Positions 26,395-35,145 of a stretch of DNA of 64,000 nucleotides are shown here, piece by piece. The translations under genes and the position numbers were made by a program. Position 1 is the stretch's first letter. Each line of letters opens with the position of its first letter. Origin of the DNA: Bin5 sp965208965 (lineage in GTDB: Bacteria > Chloroflexota > Anaerolineae > Caldilineales > Caldilineaceae); the NCBI GenBank assembly GCA_965208965.1, contig OZ242384.1, forward strand, positions 3,038,001 to 3,102,000, read 5' to 3'. The notes beneath the pieces are model-generated. The model searched no databases. It was not told where the DNA came from and worked only from the letters and a program-made list of their open reading frames with translations.

Positions 26395-27726
26395 ATGGCA
26401 GACATCCTCAAGATCAGCAGTGACGGTCCTCTCGTTGGCCGATGCGGCGTACCGGGCGATAAGTCCATCAGCCATCGGGCGGTGATCTTCGGTTCAATTG
26501 CCGAAGGTTCCACACACATTCGCAACTTTCTCGACGGCCACGACTGTAGGGCAACCATGAACATCATGCGTGCCATGGGCGTGCGCATCGATGAAATCAG
26601 CCGCACGCGCCTCGAGGTTCACGGCGTCGGTCTTGATGGCTTGAAAGAGCCAAATGACGTGCTCGACTGCGACAACAGCGGCACGACAATGCGTCTACTG
26701 GCGGGGCTGCTCGCTGGACAGGAGTTCGTAAGCGTACTTAGCGGCACGGCCCAGATTCGAGGCCGCCCTATGGCCCGAATTGCCGACCCGCTGCGGACGA
26801 TGGGCGCGCAGATTTTCGGACGCCAAAATGGCCGGTTCGCGCCCCTCGCTATCATTCCCTCCCGCATTTCCGCGATCGAGTATAAGATGCCGGTCGCCAG
26901 CGCCCAAGTCAAGAGCTGTCTCCTGCTGGCAGGTCTCTATGCCCACGGATTGACTGTGGTTCACCAGCCTGGACCTGCACGTGACCATACCGAGCGGATG
27001 CTTAGTGCGATGGGCGCCCCCGTCACCGCCCTGGGCAATACAACGCATAGCGAGCGCCCCCAGTCCCCGCTTAAACCTTTGAACATTCTGGTTCCCGGAG
27101 ATATCTCCTCGGCTGCATTCCTGCTTGTCGGGGCATCCTCATTGCAGGACAGTAACCTGACGCTCGTCGACGTCGGTGTCAATGCGACGCGGACCGGAAT
27201 CGTCGATGCCCTTTCCGAGATGGGGGCCAGCATTCGGCGCAGAGAGCGGCCCTTCCAGGGTGGAGAGCCCGTAGCGGATCTGATCGTAAGCGGCGGTGGG
27301 CTGCGAGGTATGGAATTCGGCGGCGCACAACTCGTCACGATGATCGACGAGTTGCCGGTTCTGGCTGTTGCAGCCACGCAGGCCGAGGGCCGGACCGTCG
27401 TACGCGATGCCCAGGAGCTACGCGTTAAGGAGACCGACCGAATCGCCACGACCGTCTCCGAACTCAAAAAGATGGGCGCCAGGATTCAGGAGACCGCTGA
27501 CGGCTTCATAGTGGACGGGCCCACAAAACTTGAGGGCGCGAGCGTGGACAGCCATGGTGACCACCGGCTGGCGATGGCATTGGCCGTGGCCGCTGTGATT
27601 GCCGAAGGTGAGACTACTATCCATAACGCGCATGTTACCGCGGATAGTTTTCCCGGCTTCGAATCAACTTTACGCGCGCTCAACGTTAATGTGCAGGAAG
27701 TGAACCGGGTAAGTGAAAATGAGTGA
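26395..27726 (+). CDS. aroA: 3-phosphoshikimate 1-carboxyvinyltransferase (EPSP synthase)
   Basis: Shikimate step six, adding the enolpyruvyl group to shikimate 3-phosphate. The 443-residue protein has GVPGDKSISHRAVIFGSIAEGSTHIRNFL at the start, DCDNSGTTMRLLAGLLAG, SGTAQIRGRPMARIADPLRTMGA, PVASAQVKSCLLLAGLYAHG, VPGDISSAAFLLVGASSL and the substrate-binding RVKETDRIATTVSELKKMGA with DSHGDHRLAMALAVAA. NSGTTMR has Thr where class I enzymes also have NAGTAMR; a class II-like enzyme is possible. Its last bases overlap aroE (ATGAGTGA). Confidence 0.95.
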   Translation: MADILKISSDGPLVGRCGVPGDKSISHRAVIFGSIAEGSTHIRNFLDGHDCRATMNIMRAMGVRIDEISRTRLEVHGVGLDGLKEPNDVLDCDNSGTTMRLLAGLLAGQEFVSVLSGTAQIRGRPMARIADPLRTMGAQIFGRQNGRFAPLAIIPSRISAIEYKMPVASAQVKSCLLLAGLYAHGLTVVHQPGPARDHTERMLSAMGAPVTALGNTTHSERPQSPLKPLNILVPGDISSAAFLLVGASSLQDSNLTLVDVGVNATRTGIVDALSEMGASIRRRERPFQGGEPVADLIVSGGGLRGMEFGGAQLVTMIDELPVLAVAATQAEGRTVVRDAQELRVKETDRIATTVSELKKMGARIQETADGFIVDGPTKLEGASVDSHGDHRLAMALAVAAVIAEGETTIHNAHVTADSFPGFESTLRALNVNVQEVNRVSENE

Positions 27727-28654
27727 ACCTCTCCGCAATGAATCAGTCTCCAATCGTTCAAGCGAGGCTGATTTAGAGCTGTTTCCAACCGATATAAATG
27801 CCGCAACGACACTCGTCGGTCTTTTCGGTTGGCCGGTTACCCACTCTATCAGTCCTCAGATGCACAACGCCGCCTTTGTCGCACGCCAGATGAACTGGCG
27901 CTATCTGGCGTTTGCAGTGCCGCCGGAAAGAGTGCCGGAGGCTGTCGCCGCGTTGCCTGCTCTTGGACTTAGGGGCGTAAACGTGACTGTGCCCCACAAG
28001 CAGTCCGTCATGCCCCATCTGCACCATTGGACGCCCGCAGCCGAAGCAATCGGCGCGGTGAATACAATTGTCGTCCACGAAGATGGTCAGCTTTCCGGAG
28101 ACAATACCGACGGCGCCGGCTTTATTGCCGACCTGCAAGCTCACAACGTTGAGCCTGCCGGCAAGCGGGCGCTGGTTATAGGCGCGGGCGGCTCCTCGAG
28201 GGCAGTTGTGTACGGTCTGGCCGAGGCCGGTGTCAAGAGTGTGAATATCCTCAACCGCACCGTCCCGAAGGCTGTCGATCTGGCCGCAACGATGCAGTCC
28301 TACTTTCCGGAGATCAATATCGGCAGCGCCGCCTTCCCTGATGATGTGACAGGTAGCGCCCAGGACGCGGACCTGATCGTCAACTGCACCTCGCTGGGCA
28401 TGGAGCCGCGCATCGAAGGGTTGCCCTGGGAGGAAAATGTCGAGTTCCGCAAAGATCAGATCGTCTACGACCTGGTCTACAATCCGGCCATGACGCGGCT
28501 GTTGCAACTGGCCTCAACCGATGGAGCTGCCGCCATAGGTGGCCTTGGAATGCTGGTCTACCAGGGTGCAATTGCCTGGGAAAAGTGGACCGGTGAAACT
28601 GCGCCTGTGGCTGAAATGCAACAGGCAACTAATATCATTTTCGAGCGCAGATGA
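27719..28654 (+). CDS. aroE: Shikimate dehydrogenase
   Basis: NADPH-dependent reduction of 3-dehydroshikimate. About 311 residues; LFGWPVTHSISPQMHNAAFVARQMNWRYLAF (shikimate-binding Ser), GVNVTVPHKQSVMPHL (catalytic Lys), GAVNTIVVHEDGQLSGDNTDGAGFIADL (Asp), the NADP loop VIGAGGSSRAVVYGLAEAGVKSVNILNRT and GLGMLVYQGAIAWEKWTGE. I take the ATG at 27719, which overlaps the aroA stop; a GTG two codons earlier (27713) is equally possible. The N-terminus is about 30 residues longer than in most AroE proteins. Confidence 0.94.
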   Translation: MSEPLRNESVSNRSSEADLELFPTDINAATTLVGLFGWPVTHSISPQMHNAAFVARQMNWRYLAFAVPPERVPEAVAALPALGLRGVNVTVPHKQSVMPHLHHWTPAAEAIGAVNTIVVHEDGQLSGDNTDGAGFIADLQAHNVEPAGKRALVIGAGGSSRAVVYGLAEAGVKSVNILNRTVPKAVDLAATMQSYFPEINIGSAAFPDDVTGSAQDADLIVNCTSLGMEPRIEGLPWEENVEFRKDQIVYDLVYNPAMTRLLQLASTDGAAAIGGLGMLVYQGAIAWEKWTGETAPVAEMQQATNIIFERR

Positions 28655-28697
28655 CGGATAGATGGGCACCCGTCGCCAGACCGATTGCGAGGATCTG

Positions 28698-29948
28698 ATG
28701 ACTCTTTCAACAACACCTACAACTGTTAACTACAGCGCTGTTCCGGACGAGACGGGGCGATTCGGACCGTACGGAGGCAAATATGTGCCCGAAACACTTA
28801 TGCCGGCGCTGGATGAACTGGAAGAAGCATACCTGAGCGCCCGCGTTGATAAAGAGTTCATGGCGGAACTGGCCCATTTGCAGCATACCTACGTTGGCCG
28901 TCCGACTCCGCTCTCCTATGCCCGCCGTCTGAGCGAAGAACTGGGCGGCGCCCGGATCTATCTGAAACGGGAAGATCTTGCTCACTCCGGCGCCCACAAA
29001 ATCAACAATGCCCTGGGCCAGGCCCTGCTGATGAAGCGCAAGATGGGCAAAACGCGCATCGTGGCAGAAACCGGCGCCGGCCAGCACGGTGTCGCCACCG
29101 CCACCGCAGCCGCGCTCCTGGGGATTGGCTGTATCGTCTACATGGGCACTGTAGATATGGAGCGCCAGAAGCCCAACGTCTTTCGCATGCAGCTCCTCGG
29201 CACCGAGGTGCGGGCCGTCGACAGCGGTTCGCAGACGCTCAAAGACGCCATCAACGAGGCCATCCGCGATTGGGTCACAAACGTGGAATCCACACACTAC
29301 CTGCTGGGCAGCGCGCTTGGTCCCCATCCCTATCCTGCCATGGTGCGGGACTTCCAATCGATCATTGGCCTGGAGGCCCACAGCCAGATGCAGGATCCTG
29401 TCGAAGGCGGCCCGGGCCGCCTGCCCGACGCCATCGTGGCCTGCGTTGGAGGGGGCAGCAACGCTATAGGCATATTCCATCCTTTCCTTGAGGAGGAGAG
29501 TGTGCGGCTTATTGGTGTCGAGGCGGGCGGACACGGGATCGAAGACGGCGCCCATGCCGCCCGTTTCGCTGACCCGGAGCGGGGCCGGCTCGGCGTATTG
29601 CAAGGCACCAAGAGCTATGTCCTTCAGGACAGTGACGGGCAGATTGCACTGACCCACTCGATTTCCGCCGGCCTGGATTACGCCAGCGTGGGCCCGGAAC
29701 ACGCTTGGCTTCGAGATGTGGGACGCTCCGAATACACCTACTGCACAGACGCGCAGACTCTCAAAGGGTTTAAAGCGCTGTGCGAACTGGAAGGTATCAT
29801 CCCTGCATTGGAAAGTGCCCATGCGATCGGTTATGTATTGGAACTTGCGCCGCAGATGACGAAAGATCAGGTGATACTGGTCAATCTCAGCGGACGGGGC
29901 GACAAGGATCTGGGCACGGTAATGCAGACAATTGGAGGAGACAGTTAA
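28698..29948 (+). CDS. trpB: Tryptophan synthase beta chain
   Basis: PLP enzyme joining indole and serine in the TrpAB complex. About 416 residues from the ATG at 28698, which has GAGGATCTG in front (an earlier frame start at 28662 is unlikely). Motifs: GRFGPYGGKYVPETLMPALDELEEAY, GRPTPLSYARRLSEELGGARIYLKREDLAHSGAHKINNALGQALLMKRMGK-type PLP-Lys region (the HKIN lysine), AETGAGQHGVATATAAALLGI, CVGGGSNAIGIFHPF and HAIGYVLELAP. It is of the standard TrpB1 class. trpA follows 29 bases on. Confidence 0.96.
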   Translation: MTLSTTPTTVNYSAVPDETGRFGPYGGKYVPETLMPALDELEEAYLSARVDKEFMAELAHLQHTYVGRPTPLSYARRLSEELGGARIYLKREDLAHSGAHKINNALGQALLMKRKMGKTRIVAETGAGQHGVATATAAALLGIGCIVYMGTVDMERQKPNVFRMQLLGTEVRAVDSGSQTLKDAINEAIRDWVTNVESTHYLLGSALGPHPYPAMVRDFQSIIGLEAHSQMQDPVEGGPGRLPDAIVACVGGGSNAIGIFHPFLEEESVRLIGVEAGGHGIEDGAHAARFADPERGRLGVLQGTKSYVLQDSDGQIALTHSISAGLDYASVGPEHAWLRDVGRSEYTYCTDAQTLKGFKALCELEGIIPALESAHAIGYVLELAPQMTKDQVILVNLSGRGDKDLGTVMQTIGGDS

Positions 29949-29977
29949 ATGGGCAAGTTTTGGCCGAGAGGTGAAAG

Positions 29978-30856
29978 ATGAGGGGAATAGAACGCATCGA
30001 GCAGGTTTTCCGCAATCTGAACAAGGCTGGCGTCGCCGCCTTTATGCCCTACCATGCTATGGGCTATCCTGACCGGCAGCAATCGCTGGACGTAATTACT
30101 GCCTTGGCAGAGGCCGGCGCGGACCTCGTCGAAATCGGCATACCCCACAGCGACCCGCTTGCCGATGGGCCGACAATTCAGACTGCCACCTACGCCGCGC
30201 TCGTAGGCGGTACAACCGTGGCCGACTGCCTCCAGATGGTGCGCGAGCTGCGCGACCAGGGCGTCGACACGCCTTTCTGCGCCATGAGCTACTACAATCC
30301 AATTCTTGCGTTTGGCGAAGAACGCTTCGCGAATGCTGCCGCCAGGGCGGGCATCGACGGCCTGATCGTCCCCGATCTGCCGCCGGGAGAGTCGGAACTC
30401 TTGGAGCCCGCCTGTCGCGCCGCCGGTCTGGCTACCATCTACATGCTGGCGCCGACAAGCACCGAAGACCGCATCAAGTCGGTAGCAAGGCACGCCACCG
30501 GCTTTATCTATCTCGTGAGCGTAACCGGAATCACCGGTGCCCGCGATGAGCTGCCACCCGGCCTGCCCGCGTTTGTTGAGCGCGTTCGCCGCCACACAGA
30601 TCTGCCCTTGGCCGTCGGCTTTGGTATCAGTACCGGCCCCCAGGCTGCAAGGGTGTCCGAGATTGTCGAAGGTGTGATTGTTGGTTCGGCGCTGGTGAAA
30701 GCCGCCGGCTCGGAAGGCGGAGTCGACGCCGTGAGTAGTCTGGCAGCGCAGCTGGCGGCCGGCAGCCGCGGGGGTAGACAGGAAAACCGGGCAAAAAGCA
30801 GCGCCGCCCGTTCGTTGCCTATTGCAAACGGTTCTGCATCACAGGGCGCAGCTTGA
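29978..30856 (+). CDS. trpA: Tryptophan synthase alpha chain
   Basis: Cleaves indole-3-glycerol phosphate to indole. A 292-residue TIM barrel: FMPYHAMGYPDRQQSLDVITALAEAGADLVEIGIPHSDPLADGPTIQTATYAAL (catalytic Glu and Asp regions), MSYYNPILAFGEERFANAAARAGIDGLIVPDLPPGE, YLVSVTGITGARDELP and VGFGISTGPQAARVSEIVEGVIVGSALV. About 25 extra residues at the C-terminus (RGGRQENRAKSSAARSLPIANG…) exceed the usual 265. It is the last gene of the operon and its 3' end overlaps the convergent pucR-like gene by 38 bases. Confidence 0.95.
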   Translation: MRGIERIEQVFRNLNKAGVAAFMPYHAMGYPDRQQSLDVITALAEAGADLVEIGIPHSDPLADGPTIQTATYAALVGGTTVADCLQMVRELRDQGVDTPFCAMSYYNPILAFGEERFANAAARAGIDGLIVPDLPPGESELLEPACRAAGLATIYMLAPTSTEDRIKSVARHATGFIYLVSVTGITGARDELPPGLPAFVERVRRHTDLPLAVGFGISTGPQAARVSEIVEGVIVGSALVKAAGSEGGVDAVSSLAAQLAAGSRGGRQENRAKSSAARSLPIANGSASQGAA

Positions 30857-32474
30857 GACCAAGTTGGAGTGAAAAACGCGCGTCGGCATCGTTTAAATCT
30901 ATTAGGGTAATGCTTGAGATGCGCTGTAATCGGTAGGTCAATGTATTGCGGTGGATATGCAGCGAGGCTGCGGTCTGGCTGAGATTACCGTGGCAGGCAA
31001 AGAAGGCTTCCAGCGTCTCTACCAGTTCGGCATTGTGTTCTTCGTCGTGCGAGATCAGTGGTTCTACCGTCTTGCGGAAGAAACGGTTCGCTTCCCCGCT
31101 TCCACCCAACCCGGTTAGTAGCTGATACAAGCCCAGGTCACCGAAATAGGTCACCGGTGAGGCCTGCCAGGAACAACCCATTCGCCAGCTTTCTCGCGCC
31201 TGATCCAGACTGCGCAGCCATTCCCGCACGGAGGCGGCCGGGCGGCCGATCCCAACTACCAGTGAGGCCCTCCGGAAAGTCGACGTAAAGTGCTCCACTA
31301 AGCCGTTGGCAACCGATTTGAACTCCCGGCCGCTCTTGGGATTGTCGCACGGCCAAAAGAGCAGCGTATCTTCAGCCCGGACTGATAGCAGGATTGGGTC
31401 CTGTTTCGTTGCCAAATATTGGTGCAGCGCATTCGGCCAATCCTGGATGCCTTCTGCTTGGATCAACCAAGCAGTGTGGGGCCTGGTCAGATCGAAGCCA
31501 AGCGTATTTCCCCGCTGAATCCACGCATCCTCGTCGGCAATTTCTGTTGCCAGCAACTCGTCCAGAAAGACGGTCCTCATCTTCTCTTCGACCGCACCAA
31601 CCGCCTGCTCCCGGCTCCAGGCCAATGCAGCCGCGCCTGCTCCCTGCAGTACGGCAAGTCTTTCGACAGTGGAGATTTCCTCAGATGCAATGGAATTTGA
31701 CCGCAGCAGGAGGCAGTATCCTTCGACCCGCTCGGCGACTATGACAGGGCTGACGACCATTTCGCGGTACCGATGTTTGCTATCGATAGGTAGAATCCCG
31801 GTCAGCTCTGTGCTATCGGCCGGCTCTGTACCAAACTTGGCGGCCAGCCAGCTTCGCAGAGTCGTGCGGCTTGGCATAGACGCAAGCACACGCCGTTTGT
31901 GCTGCTCTGTAAGCTCTTCGAGACCAGCGAATGCGATTGGCGTCCCTTCATCTTTCAGAAAGAGTACAGGCTGTTCAGAGAAACCCGCCAGAAGCTCGGC
32001 CATCATCCCCATGCCGCCACCGTCCAGTTCGATCTGAGTCAGTTCCCGCTGCAAGTCGGCGGCCTTTGTGGCAAGGTAACCGCCGCGGTCAACGATCAGA
32101 CGGATCACGGTACGCTCGACTGAAAGGAGGGGCTCGGAGGCTGGAAGGGCGATGAGTGGAATCCGGTTCTGCTCGGCGACCGCGACCGCGTCTCGCGGTA
32201 CTTCACCCAGAACGCCGATCGCGGAGATACGCGCCTGGTGCAGACTGTTCACGACCCGGTCCAGACGCAACTGAGGGTTAAACCGGTGCAGGTCATCGAT
32301 GTCGATCAATGCCAGCTCCTCCCCCTCGAGGTTGGGGAAGGCCGGTGGGCTGGGGCGCAAGCTGCAAGCCCAACTGACAGGCCTGTTCAGCAGCGCGTCC
32401 CCAAACAGTATCCGCGATCCTTGCGGCAATGCAAGACGGTAGATTTCTTCAAGGGTAGTCGCGTCGCGATACAT
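30819..32474 (-). CDS. PucR-family transcriptional regulator
   Basis: A 551-residue regulator. The N-terminal PucR domain (about 1-120) includes LPQGSRILFGDALLNRPVSWACSLRPSPPAF; a middle GGDEF-like/GAF-like part and the C-terminal helix-turn-helix (VETLEAFFACHGNLSQTAASLHIHRNTLTYRLQRI, about 495-530) complete it. Family members in purine, proline and GABA pathways act as activators that sense a ligand; the ligand here is unknown. It is convergent with trpA, so it is not obviously part of the aromatic operon, but its place between the two arms of the cluster makes a regulatory connection worth testing. Confidence 0.88.
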   Translation of the reverse strand: MYRDATTLEEIYRLALPQGSRILFGDALLNRPVSWACSLRPSPPAFPNLEGEELALIDIDDLHRFNPQLRLDRVVNSLHQARISAIGVLGEVPRDAVAVAEQNRIPLIALPASEPLLSVERTVIRLIVDRGGYLATKAADLQRELTQIELDGGGMGMMAELLAGFSEQPVLFLKDEGTPIAFAGLEELTEQHKRRVLASMPSRTTLRSWLAAKFGTEPADSTELTGILPIDSKHRYREMVVSPVIVAERVEGYCLLLRSNSIASEEISTVERLAVLQGAGAAALAWSREQAVGAVEEKMRTVFLDELLATEIADEDAWIQRGNTLGFDLTRPHTAWLIQAEGIQDWPNALHQYLATKQDPILLSVRAEDTLLFWPCDNPKSGREFKSVANGLVEHFTSTFRRASLVVGIGRPAASVREWLRSLDQARESWRMGCSWQASPVTYFGDLGLYQLLTGLGGSGEANRFFRKTVEPLISHDEEHNAELVETLEAFFACHGNLSQTAASLHIHRNTLTYRLQRISSITLIDLNDADARFSLQLGLKLRPVMQNRLQ

Positions 32475-32558
32475 AAGCCAAGCCAGCCTGAACGACTACT
32501 GCTGGGTTCACGGCCGTAGAGGGAATGTGTTTTTTAAGACAAACCGTCCAGAATTGAA

Positions 32559-32586
32559 TCAGCGGGCGCTGTCACCCGCCCGCTGA
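32559..32586 (-). terminator. Inverted-repeat hairpin between membrane protein and pucR-like gene
   Basis: TCAGCGGGCG (32559-32568) and CGCCCGCTGA (32577-32586) form ten perfect pairs with an 8-base loop. On the minus strand TTCAATT follows, too poor in T for a sure intrinsic terminator. It lies between the stop of the gene at 32641 and the regulator start at 32474. Confidence 0.5.
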
Positions 32587-32640
32587 GCCAGTTCATTTAT
32601 TAAATATGACGCACAGCACTCTCGTGCTTCGATCCGTTTT

Positions 32641-33186
32641 CTACTTACTCCACGCGCTCAACGCCGCGCCTACCGTACCGCCCCAAACGGCCCAGAACAG
32701 AATTGTTGAAACTCCAGGCCAAGTGGTCGGATCTTGGCCTGCAGCAAGGAAGTAGACGATTAGGCCAAGAATGAGACCAATGATGCTGGCCAGCAAGAGC
32801 TTCCAGATCGACTGATTCGAACTCATCGCGCCTACAACAATTGGCCACAAAATCGCCGTTAAGATCCCAATTACAACCCCACCCACAACGAATCCAAAGC
32901 CTGCCGAAAAGAAGCCATGAAGAACGATGCCGACGACAAAGAACACGTTACCGATCAGCCCGCCTATCACGGATCGCCAATTTTGGCCAAGCGCACCCCG
33001 GGCAAAGTCGTAGCCGACAATTGGCGCGGCTCCGATCACGATACCCAGTAAGGCCCCCACGACAGGTACGCCTTTGAGCAGAACCATCAGGAGCGACACT
33101 ACCGCCGCGGCCAGGGCAGCATAGAGCGACGCCTTCCAGCGTTCCGTGCTTGTCTGGGCGACGCTTGTAGCAGTTAGAATTGTCAT
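32641..33186 (-). CDS. Small membrane protein of unknown function
   Basis: A 181-residue protein with about five hydrophobic segments: ALAAAVVSLLMVLLKGVPVVGALLGIVIGAAPIVG, SVIGGLIGNVFFVVGIVLHGFFSAGFGFVVGGVVIGILTAILWPIVVG, LLLASIIGLILGLIVYFLAA and ILFWAVWGGTVGAALSAW. The Gly-rich spacing recalls small channel-like or glycine-zipper proteins, but I do not recognise the family. The ATG at 33186 has GGGGAGGATTCACG upstream. Neighbours give no clue. Confidence 0.75.
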   Translation of the reverse strand: MTILTATSVAQTSTERWKASLYAALAAAVVSLLMVLLKGVPVVGALLGIVIGAAPIVGYDFARGALGQNWRSVIGGLIGNVFFVVGIVLHGFFSAGFGFVVGGVVIGILTAILWPIVVGAMSSNQSIWKLLLASIIGLILGLIVYFLAAGQDPTTWPGVSTILFWAVWGGTVGAALSAWSK

Positions 33187-33342
33187 CGTGAATCCTCCCC
33201 GGTCGGGTCGTAACAGCTGATTCTCTACAACGTCTCTACCAGCTATGGAGAAAGGGAGCTGATTTCAGTGCGTAGAATCCCATTCCGCCAAGAGCGGAGT
33301 TGAAACCGGTAGCGTTTCTGTCCGTCTGCTCCGAGGCGGTGT

Positions 33343-33804
33343 TTACTCCTCGCCGGGCAGGTTCTCCCACTCCTCGACAGTCCAGCCACTCACATTCAGA
33401 TACAACTGCGGTACATGGTTGCGACTCAGGATCAGTACCAGCTCGTCCTCTTCAGTAGCCGCGATTTCGTCCAACCAGAGTCCCTGGTTGATAAAGGCTT
33501 GCACTATTTTACCAGCCTGTTGCCAGCCGCGCAAAGGATCGTTTTCAGGATCAGTATACATTGCCGTTCCGTACAATGCCAGCAACAGTCTGTTTTCCAG
33601 ATATAGGTCGAGGTCAAACAGTTCGCGCAACGCCGGCGATGGTCTCCTACCCTCATCGTCGCTAACCGATTCCTCCCACAAAGCCAGTCCAATCACCCTC
33701 TTGCCGGCGACATTGTCCACCAGTTCCTCATACTGTTCGTCGTCCAGACGGTATTGAAGCAGGGCTTCACCAGGCCCTTTACCATTCGTTGAAAAGTCAT
33801 TCAT
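33343..33804 (-). CDS. Hypothetical acidic protein
   Basis: About 153 residues from the ATG at 33804 (MNDFSTNGKGPGEALL). Acidic, soluble, no signal peptide or membrane segment. Parts such as LDDEQYEELVDNVAGKRVIGLALWEESVSDDEG and LDLYLENRLLLALYGTAMYTDPENDPLRGWQQAG look like a compact helical domain, and VPQLYLNVSGWTVEEWENLPG may be a small beta end. I do not recognise it. It follows the M23-like gene by 68 bases on the same strand. A longer frame to 33876 would overlap that gene. Confidence 0.6.
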   Translation of the reverse strand: MNDFSTNGKGPGEALLQYRLDDEQYEELVDNVAGKRVIGLALWEESVSDDEGRRPSPALRELFDLDLYLENRLLLALYGTAMYTDPENDPLRGWQQAGKIVQAFINQGLWLDEIAATEEDELVLILSRNHVPQLYLNVSGWTVEEWENLPGEE

Positions 33805-33872
33805 TTCACATGTGCCTTCTTGTAGTTGCTGTATGTCGCACTTAAGGGGCCTTGCATTCGCCTTCTGTACCT

Positions 33873-34901
33873 TCACGTCCTTTCCGGCCCGACAACTATC
33901 ATTCGAGTGGGAATCGTCACCGGATCGGGGAAATACTGTCCGCCAGCTTCAAGGTGACTGAACTGGAATGGCAATCCCTGGTCGATGAAGAGGTTGGGGC
34001 CGTTCATCACATGAAAGTGAAAGTGCGGCCCCGGCGAATTGCCACTGCTTCCGACTCTTCCCAGAAGTGTTCCTCTTCTGATCATTTCTCCCTCGTTGAC
34101 CTGCAAACTGGCCTGCTGCAGATGTGCGTAGTAGCTGAACTCCCCATTAGCGTGGCTGATCGCGACGGCATTACCCAGCAGGCGCCGCATATCGCCGCGC
34201 ATGATTGCCTGGTCGGGGATTGCGCCGGGCGCCATATCCGGCATATCGTAACAACTGTAGGCCACTTTGCCCCCTGCGGCGGCATAGACCGGCTGATGCC
34301 AGCTGTAGTGGTCCGAAAGTGCGCGGCCATTGCCCTGATGTGTACGCCCCTCTGGTCCCAACTTCATGAAATCCACTGCGAAAGGCTGGCTGTAGACCTC
34401 CGTTTTGTGAAAGTCGCTCCAATCGCCCGCCTGCACTGCCCACCAGGCCCCCGTCAATGGAAAGTAGAAGTCAGTCTGTTGCTCATGGTAGGTCACGGGT
34501 GATTGGCAGTGGGCCTGTATTCGCTGTCCAGCATCGGCAGATGCTGCCGTCGCCTGCGACCTACCGACAGCAGTAATTTCGATATAGGAAAGCGGTTCAT
34601 AGCCATGCAGGAGAAACTGTAGGCTGCGGATCGCCAATCCGGTGTTGGCAGCGATCGTCAGGTCCTGCTCGCCTGTACGTTGACGGATGACGCCTGCCGA
34701 CCATCGCTGCTCGAACAGCAACTGGTGCCCGCTGTAGCCCTGAAAGACCAGCCCTTGCAACTGAACGTCACCATCGTGCGCAGTGATTCCCAGGTCAAGC
34801 GCGACCTCCTGCACCGGACCGATGTTGGGGAATGGCAGCCTGTCGTAAAGGCCTGCAACAATACCTTGGGGGCGGGTCTCCAAAGAAAGTCGGGTCTGCA
34901 A
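33873..34901 (-). CDS. M23-type peptidase-like protein
   Basis: A 342-residue protein whose C-terminal half is the LytM/M23 fold: QPFAVDFMKLGPEGRTHQG, HQPVYAAAGGKVAYSCYD, GNAVAISHANGEFSYYAHLQQASLQVNEGEMIRRGTLLGRVGSSGNSPGPHFHFHVMNGP. The HFH pair and the YAHLQ block are intact, but the first zinc ligand, usually His four residues before the Asp, is not at its normal place (QPFAVD). Activity is therefore uncertain. The N-terminal 150 residues look like a beta-rich domain. No signal peptide is visible. The start TTG at 34901 is weakly supported. Confidence 0.7.
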   Translation of the reverse strand: MQTRLSLETRPQGIVAGLYDRLPFPNIGPVQEVALDLGITAHDGDVQLQGLVFQGYSGHQLLFEQRWSAGVIRQRTGEQDLTIAANTGLAIRSLQFLLHGYEPLSYIEITAVGRSQATAASADAGQRIQAHCQSPVTYHEQQTDFYFPLTGAWWAVQAGDWSDFHKTEVYSQPFAVDFMKLGPEGRTHQGNGRALSDHYSWHQPVYAAAGGKVAYSCYDMPDMAPGAIPDQAIMRGDMRRLLGNAVAISHANGEFSYYAHLQQASLQVNEGEMIRRGTLLGRVGSSGNSPGPHFHFHVMNGPNLFIDQGLPFQFSHLEAGGQYFPDPVTIPTRMIVVGPERT

Positions 34902-35145
34902 TGTCAGTGTCTTTCAGTTGGCCCAATTGTAACCACCGGCCGCTTGCAGCAGCAAGCATTCGAAAGGGCAAGCCGTACCGGGGACATAGGAAGATCTGAA
35001 ATTCGTGTCTGACGGCGGGAGGAAAACTGTGGCAGCAAGGAACTGAATCGAAATCTCACGCCGCGGTCATCCGTACGTGATGCTAAGGGCATCTCTTTTC
35101 GTATAGACGGAATCAGCGATCCTACTGCCACTCTGCCTGGTCAAC

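Noticed and set aside
28707..29822. A 371-codon frame antisense to trpB
   Set aside because: Shadow frame; trpB is intact on the other strand.
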